Source: Planctomycetota bacterium (GTDB lineage Bacteria; Planctomycetota; Phycisphaerae; Phycisphaerales; UBA5793). Taken from it: a stretch of 64,000 nucleotides of DNA. Shown here piece by piece: positions 29,011-37,806 of the stretch. The first letter of the stretch is position 1. Each line of letters starts with the position of its first letter. The stretch is taken from positions 310,001 to 374,000 of the forward strand of contig JABFGK010000001.1 in NCBI GenBank assembly GCA_013112555.1, given 5' to 3'. Both the position numbers and the translations under genes were made by a program. Below the pieces are notes generated by a model. It was not told the origin of the DNA and ran no database searches. It saw only the letters and a list, made by a program, of their open reading frames with translations.

Positions 29011-30189
29011 TTACGCTTCCGGGCGCGGCCAGAACGTAAGCGGGCTCACCCGGGCTTTCGAGACCTGCCCTTCAGCCTGCACATAGACCGTGCTGTCGAT
29101 TGCATCGCCTCCCGAGGTCTTGAGCATGGCATAGGCGATGACGGTATCCCCGAGCATGGGGCTGGGAGTCGAGCTGGTCACGATGCCAATCGGGTCGGCA
29201 TTGGGATCATCGACGTTCCAGACATAGGAGCCGGTGATCGGCATGTGCTGCCCTTCGAGCTTCAGGCCGCGCAGGACTCGCTTTGGCTTGCCCTGGCTCT
29301 GGATCCTCGCCACAACCTCCTGACCGAGGTAACAGCCCTTGGTGAAGGAGACGGCCTGGTCGAGGATGCCGGTCTCGTGAGGCAGCGTGTCGGGCCCGAA
29401 GTCAACATTGAACAATGGCGTCCCGCCCTCGATTCTGGCAATGTTGTATGCCAGCCAGCCGACGGTGCGCAATCCTGCATTGAGCCCAGCCTCAACGATC
29501 GTCTCATGAATCTGCATGACATCCTGAGGATGCACCAGAAGTCGGAAGCCGACGTCGCCGACCGTATCGCGCCGCTCAAGAATGATCGGTTGCGCTCGAC
29601 CCGGGCTCTGGCGCAGCGCAATCTGACCCGGTTTCATATCGGCCGCTGCCGGGGAGGCGTCTTTTGAATCCGATGATGACGGCATCGTCTCATCAAGCAA
29701 GGCCGCAGCACCGGGGCCGCACAATCCGAGATGGCACAGTGACTGTGTGACATCAGCAATGTGACAATCCTCGGCAAACAGAAACTCATTGAGCGTTCGG
29801 ACCGCGGACTCGACCTGGTGAATGTCAACATCCAGCAGCAGCCGGTCAGGAACGTCAAGCACCATGAGGTCTGCCTGGATGCGCCCCTGGCGATTCAGCC
29901 AGAAGGCACGAGTAGCCCGGCCGGGTGTGTCTGCGGATATCTGGTTGGTCACCATGCGATTGAGAAAGTCATGGCGCTCAGTCCCGGTGACTTCGATCGT
30001 TGCACGATGGCACAGGTCCAGAAGTCCGACGGCTTTCCGCATGGAGGCGTACTCGGCCTCGATTTCCCCGTAGGTGGCCGCCAGTTCGACCGGATGCGCC
30101 CCCTCGTCCGGGCGTGGGTCGTTGCCGTACTGGAGGAATGCGGCCTCTGCCTGCTCCTGGAGTTTGCGTAAAGGGCTTGGATAGGCCAT
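29011..30189 (-). CDS. ygfZ: YgfZ-like folate-binding protein (GcvT family)
   Basis: A 392-residue aminomethyltransferase-fold protein. The diagnostic motif KGCYLGQE is near residue 283. Other family segments are FLNRMVTNQI, QGRIQADLMVLDVPD and RIEGGTPLFNVDFGPDTLPHE. YgfZ uses folate in the assembly or repair of iron-sulfur clusters, which fits the many Fe-S proteins in the window. ATG 30189 has AGGAG nine bases upstream; the frame is open to 30261 but without support. It is longer than E. coli YgfZ (326) because of an N-terminal extension and a Ser/Asp-rich insert near residue 170. It is transcribed divergently from the M42 peptidase gene. Confidence 0.87.
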   Translation of the reverse strand: MAYPSPLRKLQEQAEAAFLQYGNDPRPDEGAHPVELAATYGEIEAEYASMRKAVGLLDLCHRATIEVTGTERHDFLNRMVTNQISADTPGRATRAFWLNRQGRIQADLMVLDVPDRLLLDVDIHQVESAVRTLNEFLFAEDCHIADVTQSLCHLGLCGPGAAALLDETMPSSSDSKDASPAAADMKPGQIALRQSPGRAQPIILERRDTVGDVGFRLLVHPQDVMQIHETIVEAGLNAGLRTVGWLAYNIARIEGGTPLFNVDFGPDTLPHETGILDQAVSFTKGCYLGQEVVARIQSQGKPKRVLRGLKLEGQHMPITGSYVWNVDDPNADPIGIVTSSTPSPMLGDTVIAYAMLKTSGGDAIDSTVYVQAEGQVSKARVSPLTFWPRPEA

Positions 30190-30392
30190 CGTCTGCGCTC
30201 CTGCATCCTTGTGCTGCGTGCGGGGTATGACTGTACGCCCTCCGGGAGCAATCCATGTCATCGGCCGATGCGATCTCCGGTCGTTTGATGAATCGGCTGC
30301 TTCGAGGAGCCCAGCCGGTGCGTGGGGCTATCCTACCCGGACTGCGTGCCGTATGTATCCCACACCCATCATAGCCGGAAGGTGGATGAGCC

Positions 30393-31472
30393 ATGAATAC
30401 CGATCTCCTCAAGCGTCTGTGCGAAACGCCGGGGATTCCCGGTCGCGAAGAGCGCGTGCGTGCCCTGATCGAGTCTGAAGTGAAAGGCCTCTTCGATGAG
30501 GTGACCGTTGACCCGCTCGGGTCGCTGATCTGTGTGCGGAAGCCGACTCGGACGGTGCGACGCAAGAAGGGCACCAGCCCGCTGCGCGTAATGCTGGCCT
30601 GCCACATGGATGAAATCGGCTTCTATGTGCGGCATATTGATGATCAGGGATTCATCTGGGTCCAGCCGGCCGGCGGCTTTGACACTCGCAATCTGTTCTC
30701 GCGGCGTGTTCTCGTGTGTACGGATTCCGGGGACATCCCGGCGATCATGAACCCAGGTGGCAAGCCCGTGCACATTGCGTCCGCTGAGGATCGGAAGAAG
30801 GTCCCCGACACCTCTGAGTTCTTTATTGATCTGGGGATGAGTGCGGCCAAAGTGAAGAAGGCCGTCTCAGTCGGCGACATGATCGTGATGAATGAGCCGT
30901 TCATGGAGGCCGGCGACACATGCGTCTCGAAGGCGATGGATAATCGGGTTGCCTGCTGGCTCGGGATTGAAGCAGTGCGCCAACTCGCGTCAGCGAAGAA
31001 AAAGAAGGGGAAACCCGGCGGCCATGCGTGCGAGATTCATTGCGTCTTCACCGTGCAGGAGGAGGTCGGGTTGCGCGGGGCGATCACATCCGCATATACC
31101 GTCAAGCCGGATGTCGGCATCGGGATCGACGTGACCCTGTGCTGCGACACGCCGGGCGTGACCGAGGTTGACCGCGTGACGAAACAGGGTGATGGCGTGG
31201 CATTGACCATGATGGACAGTGCCTCAATCTCGAACCACGAACTCGTGCGCGAGTTTGAAAAGGTCGCACGCTCGAACAAGATCCCCTGGCAGCGTTCAAT
31301 CCTGCCGCGTGGCGGGACTGATGCAGCAGCACTCCAGCGAGCGGCATCCGGCGCGCGGGCGATTACCGTCTCGGTCGGGACGCGCTACATCCATACAGTC
31401 ACGGAAATGGTGCATCGGAAAGATCTGGAATCGGCTCGCGATCTGTTGGCGGCCTATCTGGCTCAGGCCTGA
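30393..31472 (+). CDS. M42-family metallo-aminopeptidase
   Basis: A 359-residue protein of the M42 glutamyl aminopeptidase/'cellulase M' family. The metal ligands are visible in order: His and Asp region CHMDEIGFYV near residue 70, KAMDNRVACW near 181, catalytic VQEEVGLRG near 221, GIDVT near 247, and RYIHTVTEMV near 331. These cytosolic, usually dodecameric enzymes trim peptides from the N terminus with two metal ions. It would complement the tricorn protease in peptide breakdown. ATG 30393 follows GGTGGATGAGCC. Confidence 0.92.
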   Translation: MNTDLLKRLCETPGIPGREERVRALIESEVKGLFDEVTVDPLGSLICVRKPTRTVRRKKGTSPLRVMLACHMDEIGFYVRHIDDQGFIWVQPAGGFDTRNLFSRRVLVCTDSGDIPAIMNPGGKPVHIASAEDRKKVPDTSEFFIDLGMSAAKVKKAVSVGDMIVMNEPFMEAGDTCVSKAMDNRVACWLGIEAVRQLASAKKKKGKPGGHACEIHCVFTVQEEVGLRGAITSAYTVKPDVGIGIDVTLCCDTPGVTEVDRVTKQGDGVALTMMDSASISNHELVREFEKVARSNKIPWQRSILPRGGTDAAALQRAASGARAITVSVGTRYIHTVTEMVHRKDLESARDLLAAYLAQA

Positions 31473-31509
31473 TTGCCCGACGTTTTCCAAGAGAATGGCG
31501 CACTCGTCA

Positions 31510-32731
31510 TCAGCCGCCGACAATGTCCTCGATGTCGATGAGTTCCTCAACGGAATCGCCTTCGCTGTCGGTGCCATCGTCGGCAGGGACCACGATCTCG
31601 GGCGTTGCCTCCGGCTGGGTGGCAGGCTCTTCAACCGGTTCGACTGCTACCACCGGCGCGGGTGCCTCCCACGTGATGCCGGCCTGTGCCAGGACATCAT
31701 CAACTGCCTCGATGTTCATCTTCGGAGCCCAGACAACAAACCAGCGTTCATTCAGATCGGTTGCCTCGCCCGGACCCGGGTGGGCTTCCGGGCCGACAAG
31801 CCGAGCATGGAACAGCCAGGCTCCGTGATCAAAGCGCAGGTCAATCAGGTGATCCGCCGTTGCCTGCCCGGGGTTCGGTTGCAGCACCCGGACAAACCAA
31901 TAGTCCTGTGTCCAGACGGCTATGACCGGCGCTGCCGGCTCGATTCGGGCCGAAATGGTGTTGCGGCGGCTTGCCCTTCCAGGCACGCCCGCCGGCCGGA
32001 ATCTCAAGCCAGCGGCCACGCACGGTGGCGATCTGCTCCCACGTGGCGACACTGTTCGGGCCGTCCAGGCTGACGGCCTGGCCGTCGGCCGGCACCGGGA
32101 TCCAGATGACGGCATTGCGGCCGACCGTTGCCAACGATGCCAGCCGGATTGCCAGCGGCGTATCACCGACGTTGGTCACCGCGTATGACGCGTCGGCCGA
32201 GGATGAATCTGAGTTGAGGGCCAGACCTCGCTCCCAGGTCATGCTCCCGGAACCGGTCTCCATCGGCTTCAATGAGGTGGCCCAATACGCATCGGCCGCA
32301 AGCGATGAGACGTAGGCCGGCCCGAGTGCCGAGTCCCAGTCCCACACTGTGGTGGTCGAGTCTGCCGGCTTCACTTCATGCGCACAGCAAGCACATGGGG
32401 GATCGTCCGTCCCGAGTCCCGGCTCAGTGGCATCAAGGCATTGCAGGTGCATGCCGCCGATCAGCGATTCCTTGCCTTTGGCATGTCGTCTCAATGAGAA
32501 GTTGACGCGCTTCAGCAGGTTCGGCCCGTGTGCCGGCTCGACGCTGATGATCCGGTCATGCTCAGCCACGTATTCGACGGCCAGTGACCGGTTCTCAACC
32601 CGGTGAATCGTGGGCATCGCCACGCATCCTGACAGGGCTGCCAACACAGCAATGGCCATGCTGCAGCCGGCAATCGACCGGAGTGAGAGCGAGATGGTTG
32701 CGTGTGGCCGTCGTTGTGATGTCAGGGTCAC
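31510..32731 (-). pseudogene. Lipoprotein of unknown function with an apparent frameshift
   Basis: The gene starts at 32731 with a basic N region, hydrophobic SMAIAVLAALSGC lipobox (Cys near residue 36) and then an unrecognised beta-rich exported domain. Coding character is good through GGRAWKGKPP, but that frame then turns into Arg/Gly-poor-sense sequence and stops at 31841. The next (+1) frame becomes convincing from ISARIEPAAPVIAVW and runs through DLNERWFVVWAPKMNIE to a Pro/Glu-rich tail ending at 31510. The switch lies about 31950-31975 at CCGCCGCAA on the minus strand. A single extra base explains it. It may be an assembly error, a recent mutation or a decayed gene. The joined protein would be about 406 residues. 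No family is recognised. Confidence 0.6.
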
Positions 32732-32816
32732 GGCTGCGCCTCCTGCCCGTGAGATAGTCTTGGGTCTGGTATCGAGTTGGATAATGGTATGTCAGTTGAA
32801 CGCGCAGGCGGGCCTG

Positions 32817-33275
32817 TCATGCCGCTGCATCGTTCTCTCCGGCAGCCGAAGCAGCGTCCGAGGTTTGTGCTTCACTCTCTGCATCCGTACCGGTTTCGTC
32901 AGCGTCACCGTCGGCTGGTGATTCCGGCGATGCCTCCTGGTCACCCACCGGTGACGGTGATTCATCATCCAACAACCCAGCCGGGATGCCGTCATCAGCC
33001 GGCTCCTGCTGCCCGGCCATCGCGGCGATGCGGGCCTTGAGATCGCCTACATAGGTCACTTCGACGCCGAAGTTCTCACCCACCTTGACCGCTTGGCCTT
33101 GCCCGATCGGGACGTTGTTGACCAGCACATCAAGGTCTTCATCGGCCGACTTCGGTAGTTCCAGAATCGTGCCCGGGGCAAATGCCACAACCTCATCAAC
33201 CAGCATCCGACGCTCGGAGATCCTGACGATGATGGGGACGTCCAGTTGCAGAATGGAATCAAGGTCTGAGGGCAT
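32817..33275 (-). CDS. FliN-like SpoA-domain protein with acidic tail
   Basis: A 152-residue protein. Residues about 5-85 match the SpoA domain of FliN/FliM/YscQ: LDVPIIVRISERRMLVDEV, FAPGTILELPKSADEDLDV and GQGQAVKVGENFGVEV are the usual strands. In FliN this domain builds the flagellar C-ring and binds CheY-P. The remaining 65 residues are an Asp/Glu/Ser/Ala tail with no domain. No other flagellar genes are in the window, so its role in a motor or a secretion system is open. The CheA-CheX-CheY-FapA group 4 kb away is a possible functional partner. Confidence 0.78.
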   Translation of the reverse strand: MPSDLDSILQLDVPIIVRISERRMLVDEVVAFAPGTILELPKSADEDLDVLVNNVPIGQGQAVKVGENFGVEVTYVGDLKARIAAMAGQQEPADDGIPAGLLDDESPSPVGDQEASPESPADGDADETGTDAESEAQTSDAASAAGENDAAA

Positions 33276-33512
33276 CCGATAATCTCTGATTCAAGCATGC
33301 TCACAGCATGGAAAAATACGGCTTCGTTCCGGTGTATGGCCGCAACGGCTACACTCTCATCGGTCAGAATCAATACTCGGCTGTAGCCCCGTAACGGATT
33401 GACCGAAGTGCGTTGAACAGACCTGGGGGTGTGGGCGTATGATGAGGTGCTGTTGCCCGGCAGTGGCATCCGATTCCGGTAATATTTGATCAATGATATT
33501 CAGATTCTTGTT

Positions 33513-34055
33513 ATGCGAATGATGGCTCTGGCACTCTTGATCCTCTCCATACCGGCAGCCGGCTTTGGCTTGCTGGACGAGGGCACCCCGCGCCTGGGGC
33601 CAACTTCGAATCAAGTCGGGCGGTCGGCGCATGATCCGGCCTGTTGTGGCCCATCTAGTCGAGAGCGGGCACCCAGCCCCTCATCTCAGGCATCGTGCTG
33701 CGGCACACAACGCTCAATGTCGGCCGAGGCCGCCGCTGATGATGTCATGTGTCACCAGGCAGAGCCGGGACGATCGGCCCATGTGTGTCGATGTGGCATC
33801 TCACGCCGACCCTCAGTCCCGGTACCCGGCCCCACACGGCCACAATCCCCAAGCCCTGACCGGCACTCGACCAGCAATCAGTTGCGTCTGATGTTGCTGT
33901 CTGACGGCTTGGTACGCTCGACCGACATTGTCCATGCAGGACATCCACTCGGTTCGGGTTTGAGCGCGGCCCGTGTCTCTTTCAGGAGTCACCCGGTGAC
34001 CGATGCCCGACTGAAGGCATTGGTATTCGCCACGCTTGGCTCCTGGCTCACCTGA
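33513..34055 (+). CDS. Cys-rich secreted protein heading the metal-efflux operon
   Basis: A 180-residue protein. A hydrophobic start (MRMMALALLILSIPAAGFG) looks like a signal peptide. Cysteines come in groups: CCG, CCG, then single Cys in MCHQ and VCRCG, followed by a Pro-rich stretch. Small Cys-rich exported proteins of this look are found in front of CusCBA-type operons, so a metal-binding role is inferred. The frame is open from TTG 33486, but ATG 33513 puts the signal peptide at the N terminus. There is no strong ribosome site. It could be spurious, as no catalytic domain is present. Confidence 0.5.
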   Translation: MRMMALALLILSIPAAGFGLLDEGTPRLGPTSNQVGRSAHDPACCGPSSRERAPSPSSQASCCGTQRSMSAEAAADDVMCHQAEPGRSAHVCRCGISRRPSVPVPGPTRPQSPSPDRHSTSNQLRLMLLSDGLVRSTDIVHAGHPLGSGLSAARVSFRSHPVTDARLKALVFATLGSWLT

Positions 34056-34197
34056 TTTCAATCTCCAACAAGGAACGTGCGCGCATCCCCGATGTACTGA
34101 CGAGGGCAGGTCCGTTTGTGACCGCTACGCGTCGTGTATACCTCGCACGTTTCCTACTGTATTCGCAGCAATCCAGAACGCATCAAATGAGCCGATA

Positions 34198-34212
34198 ACC
34201 TGATAATCAGGT
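34198..34212. promoter_or_regulatory. Perfect 7-1-7 inverted repeat upstream of cusC
   Basis: ACCTGAT-A-ATCAGGT lies 44 bases before the CusC start, in the 200-bp gap after the Cys-rich gene. Its size and symmetry fit a site for a dimeric metal-responsive repressor or activator. No regulator gene is adjacent, and the 7-bp arms could also form a weak RNA hairpin. Confidence 0.4.
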
Positions 34213-34255
34213 GTCTTTCCGGTGAAACAATCGGGGGGAGAGGTTGGAGAGTGCC

Positions 34256-35725
34256 ATGAGTAAGACCACAAGGGTCATATCCAGGTTGGTGTCTGAGCGC
34301 AGACGGCATCACTGGTGGGGCGTGTGTTTCATAGCGGCGTGCACGGGGCTGGCCGGCTGTCAGCCGGGGCCACTGTCAGCAGAATCGGATGCACTGAGGC
34401 CTGCAGCACTGGATCAGCCTGACAGTGTGTATGGCCGCCTGGCAACCACCTGGAAAGATGTACGCAGCGGCGAGTCGACGGCCGACGACGGCGATTTGCT
34501 TCCGGAGCATCCGGAGTTGGCCCACTATCAGCAGTATGCAGCACTGCACAACGCCGGCCTCAAGGCATCCTTTGCAGACCTGCAGGCTGCGCTGGAGCAA
34601 CTGCCGCAGGTCGCTGCGCTGCCGGACCCTCGGCTGACGTATGGTCTGTATCTGCAGGAGGTCGAGACGCGCGTCGGGCCGATGCAGCATCAGGTGTCCA
34701 TTGCCCAGACATTCCCCTGGTTTGGGAAACTGCACGAGAAAGAGAGTGCAGCAGCACGGGCCGCGCGGGCAGCCTACTACCGGCTGGAACAGCAACGGCT
34801 GTCACTTCGACACCAGGTGGCAGCAGCGTACTTCGAGTTGTACCGACTCGATCGGGAAATCAAGCTGACCGAAGAGACCGTCGAACTGCTGCTCCAGGTC
34901 GAGCAGATTGCGACGGCACGGTATCGAGTCGACAGTGCCACGCACCCGGACCTGATCCGCATTCAGATGCAGTTGAGCAAGATGGATGAGCGGGTACGGT
35001 CGTTGCGTGATCGGCAACAGCCGGCCGTTGCAGCCTTCAACGCCTTGCTCAATCGTGAGGTTGATGCAGTCGTGGAATGGCCGTCTCGGATTGACGGCGG
35101 GTCGGACCTTGATGATGTGTCACATCTGACTCAGCGGGCCATGGTATCAAACCCGGGACTGCGAGCACTGACGGAGCTGATTGAGCGCGAGCGCATCAAT
35201 ATGAAGTTGGCCAGGCTGGACGGGAAGCCTGATTTCACATTCGGGCTGATGTACACGGTGGTCGATGAAGCGGAGAACCCGTCCATGCCGGAGTCCGGGA
35301 AAGACCCGGTGATGGCCTCGGTCTCGGTGAATCTGCCGATCTGGCGGGAGAAGTATGACGCCGGCGCCCGACAGGCGGTCGCTCGTCGCCTGGCACTGTC
35401 ACATCGGCGGGCTGAGCAGGAACGGCACCTCACAACGTCAATTGAGCAGACTCACTATCGCTGGCGCGAAGCCTGCCGAACCATTGAACTCTACCGCAAT
35501 GTACTCACGCCGCGTGCCACCGAGTCAATGGAAGCGATTCTGGTGGCATTTCAAAACGGCGAGTCCGGCTTCCTTGATGTTCTCGATGCGGAACAGACGC
35601 TCCTTGAGTTTCAACTCGCGTTGGACAAGGCAGAGGTTGAGCGTGCCGTGGCTGCTTCCGAGATCGACATGCTCGTCGGGACCGGCCTCCTGCAGGATGA
35701 TCAGCGAAAGGACACGGGCCAATGA
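34256..35725 (+). CDS. cusC: TolC/CusC-type outer-membrane efflux lipoprotein
   Basis: A 489-residue outer-membrane factor. Its signal ends in TGLAGC, so the Cys near residue 29 should be lipidated. Two long helical repeats follow, typical of TolC/OprM proteins: LPDPRLTYGLYLQEVETRVGP with AQTFPWFGKLHEKE in the first half, and SVNLPIWREKYDAG with FQNGESGFLDVLDAEQTLLE in the second. It forms the outer-membrane channel for the CusBA pump. ATG 34256 has GGAG seven bases upstream. Its stop overlaps the cusB start (ATGA). Confidence 0.88.
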   Translation: MSKTTRVISRLVSERRRHHWWGVCFIAACTGLAGCQPGPLSAESDALRPAALDQPDSVYGRLATTWKDVRSGESTADDGDLLPEHPELAHYQQYAALHNAGLKASFADLQAALEQLPQVAALPDPRLTYGLYLQEVETRVGPMQHQVSIAQTFPWFGKLHEKESAAARAARAAYYRLEQQRLSLRHQVAAAYFELYRLDREIKLTEETVELLLQVEQIATARYRVDSATHPDLIRIQMQLSKMDERVRSLRDRQQPAVAAFNALLNREVDAVVEWPSRIDGGSDLDDVSHLTQRAMVSNPGLRALTELIERERINMKLARLDGKPDFTFGLMYTVVDEAENPSMPESGKDPVMASVSVNLPIWREKYDAGARQAVARRLALSHRRAEQERHLTTSIEQTHYRWREACRTIELYRNVLTPRATESMEAILVAFQNGESGFLDVLDAEQTLLEFQLALDKAEVERAVAASEIDMLVGTGLLQDDQRKDTGQ

Positions 35726-37806
35726 ACAGTCTGTGGAACAACATACGAATCCGGTTGCGCGCTGCTGCAAAAGGCACCCTGCTCGGCTTGCTCTTTGTCT
35801 GGAGATCCATCGCGGCCGTCGTTGCCATCGTGTTGATCGTGGCAGCCCTGGCAGGTGGATTCTGGCTCGGGCGCTACGTCTACCCGTCGGACACGGCGCA
35901 GGCATCTGGAGACGTCGGTGCTGACCTTGAACACGAACACAGCGAATCAGATGCTGCACAGTGGTATTACTGTTCGATGCACCCGACGTTTCGATCGACC
36001 GATCCGGATGTGAAGTGCGCCATTTGCTTTATGGACTTAATACCGATGCCTGCAGACCTGGCAGGGGATACCGGGCCTCGTGAGTTGCGCATGTCGGCGG
36101 CGGCCATGAAACTGGCACAGATTCAGACGGCCCCGGTGGCCCGCTTCTTCCCAACCGGTCAGGTGCGTCTGGTCGGGAAGATTCATTATGATGAGACCCG
36201 GTTGGCAACCATCGCCGCGTATGTTCCCGGTCGACTTGACCGCCTCTTTGTCGACTACACCGGCATGCAGGTTCAAAAAGGCGACCACCTGGTTGAAATC
36301 TACAGCCCGGAACTCGTGGCAGCCCAGGAGGAACTCAGGCAGGCATTGGGTGCAGTTTCGAATCAGCAATCCACCAGTGATCTGGTAAGACGATCGAATC
36401 AGATCAAACTCCAGGCAGTGCGCGACAAGTTGCGACTCTGGGGGCTGAGCGCCCAACAGATCACCCAGCTGGAGCAGGAGGAGGAATCTGCAGAGCGATT
36501 CACCGTGTATGCCCCGCTGGGCGGTGTGATAACGGAACGAATGGCGACCGAAGGGCAGTATGTCACGACGGGGCAGCCGATCTACAAGGTCGCCGACCTG
36601 AGTACGGTCTGGCTACATCTTGAGGCATATGAGTCACAACTGGGCTGGCTGCGCTATGGGCAGGACGTGGAGTTCACGACCGAGGCGTACCCCGGTGAGG
36701 CTTTTCACGGCCGTATTACGTTTATCAATCCGGTGCTCGATCAGGACACACGAACGACTCGAGTGCGGGTCAATGTGCCCAACGACACCGGGCGCCTGAA
36801 GCCGGGTATGTTTGCTCGTGCCGTCGTGCGTGCGAAGATGGGGACGACGGGTGTCGTCTTTGACAGCGGACTGCACGGCCGGTGGATCTGCCCGATGCAC
36901 CCCGAGGTCGTCAAGGACGAAACGGGAACCTGTGATGTGTGTGGGATGGCACTCGTCCCGGCAGAGACGATGGACTATGTGGAAGAGCCGCGTACCGAGG
37001 CGCCGCCGCTGGTGGTTCCAGCCACTGCACCACTCATCACGGGGGCACGCGCAGTTGTCTATGTACAGGACCCCGACTCGGAGAAGCCGTCATTCGAGGG
37101 GCGTGAGGTCATCCTCGGCGCTCGGGCCGGTGACTACTACGTTGTTCGTGAGGGACTCGAAGAGGGCGAGCGTGTCGTTGTCAACGGGGCCTTCAAGATC
37201 GACAGTGCGTTGCAGATTGCAGCCAAGCCGAGCATGATGAACCCGATGGATCATGATGCTGCATCACAGATGGCAGACGAGGCTGACACGACGATCGAGG
37301 TGCCGGCCGCCTTCCTGGAGAGTCTGTCCCCGGTATATGAAGGGTATCTGAGTGCTCAGGAAGCACTTGCTACCGACGACCTGGATCAGTATCTCAAGGC
37401 CGAGTCTGAGATCCGGACGGCCATCCAGCGCACCGTGACGGTCGGGATGCATGGCGAGGCACTTGGCTGGTTGAACCGCCTGACTCAGTCACTCACGTCC
37501 GCTGACAGTTCGGTGTTCGCTGTCCCTGCTGACACCATCGAATCGGCACGCACACACTTTGATGTCCTGTCCGAAACTGTGATCGGCTTGTCCGAACATT
37601 TCGGGCATGGAGGCGACCGGACGTATTACAAAGCGTACTGCCCGATGGCGTTTGACAATCGTGGGGCCTATTGGGTCCAACGCGACGGGGAGACGATCAG
37701 CAACCCGTACTTCGGCGAGATGATGCTCCGCTGCGGCAGTTTCGAAGGCTCGTATGAGCCGGTGAATACCGGGGCAGTATCAGACGATGGGGGAGGTGAG
37801 CAATGA
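35722..37806 (+). CDS. cusB: CusB-type periplasmic adaptor with two heavy-metal-binding motifs and a DUF3347-like tail
   Basis: A 694-residue membrane-fusion protein. One N-terminal membrane helix (about 25-50) anchors it. A heavy-metal-binding motif follows (YYCSMHPTF...CAICFMDLIP, near 83-110). The adaptor core shows ATIAAYVPGRLDRLFVDYTG, the lipoyl/hairpin region and a beta-barrel (VWLHLEAYESQLGWLRYGQ). A second, better motif WICPMHPEVV...CDVCGMALVP is inserted near 388-413. The C-terminal third (YCPMAFDNRGAYW...NPYFGEMMLRCG) resembles DUF3347, seen in other metal-efflux adaptors. It links CusA and CusC and delivers metal, probably Cu(I)/Ag(I). It overlaps both neighbours by 4 bp. Confidence 0.9.
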   Translation: MNSLWNNIRIRLRAAAKGTLLGLLFVWRSIAAVVAIVLIVAALAGGFWLGRYVYPSDTAQASGDVGADLEHEHSESDAAQWYYCSMHPTFRSTDPDVKCAICFMDLIPMPADLAGDTGPRELRMSAAAMKLAQIQTAPVARFFPTGQVRLVGKIHYDETRLATIAAYVPGRLDRLFVDYTGMQVQKGDHLVEIYSPELVAAQEELRQALGAVSNQQSTSDLVRRSNQIKLQAVRDKLRLWGLSAQQITQLEQEEESAERFTVYAPLGGVITERMATEGQYVTTGQPIYKVADLSTVWLHLEAYESQLGWLRYGQDVEFTTEAYPGEAFHGRITFINPVLDQDTRTTRVRVNVPNDTGRLKPGMFARAVVRAKMGTTGVVFDSGLHGRWICPMHPEVVKDETGTCDVCGMALVPAETMDYVEEPRTEAPPLVVPATAPLITGARAVVYVQDPDSEKPSFEGREVILGARAGDYYVVREGLEEGERVVVNGAFKIDSALQIAAKPSMMNPMDHDAASQMADEADTTIEVPAAFLESLSPVYEGYLSAQEALATDDLDQYLKAESEIRTAIQRTVTVGMHGEALGWLNRLTQSLTSADSSVFAVPADTIESARTHFDVLSETVIGLSEHFGHGGDRTYYKAYCPMAFDNRGAYWVQRDGETISNPYFGEMMLRCGSFEGSYEPVNTGAVSDDGGGEQ

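Noticed and set aside
33411-33441. TTGAAC and TATGAT as a promoter for the Cys-rich secreted protein
   Set aside because: The spacer is 19 bp, which is too long to be convincing without more evidence.
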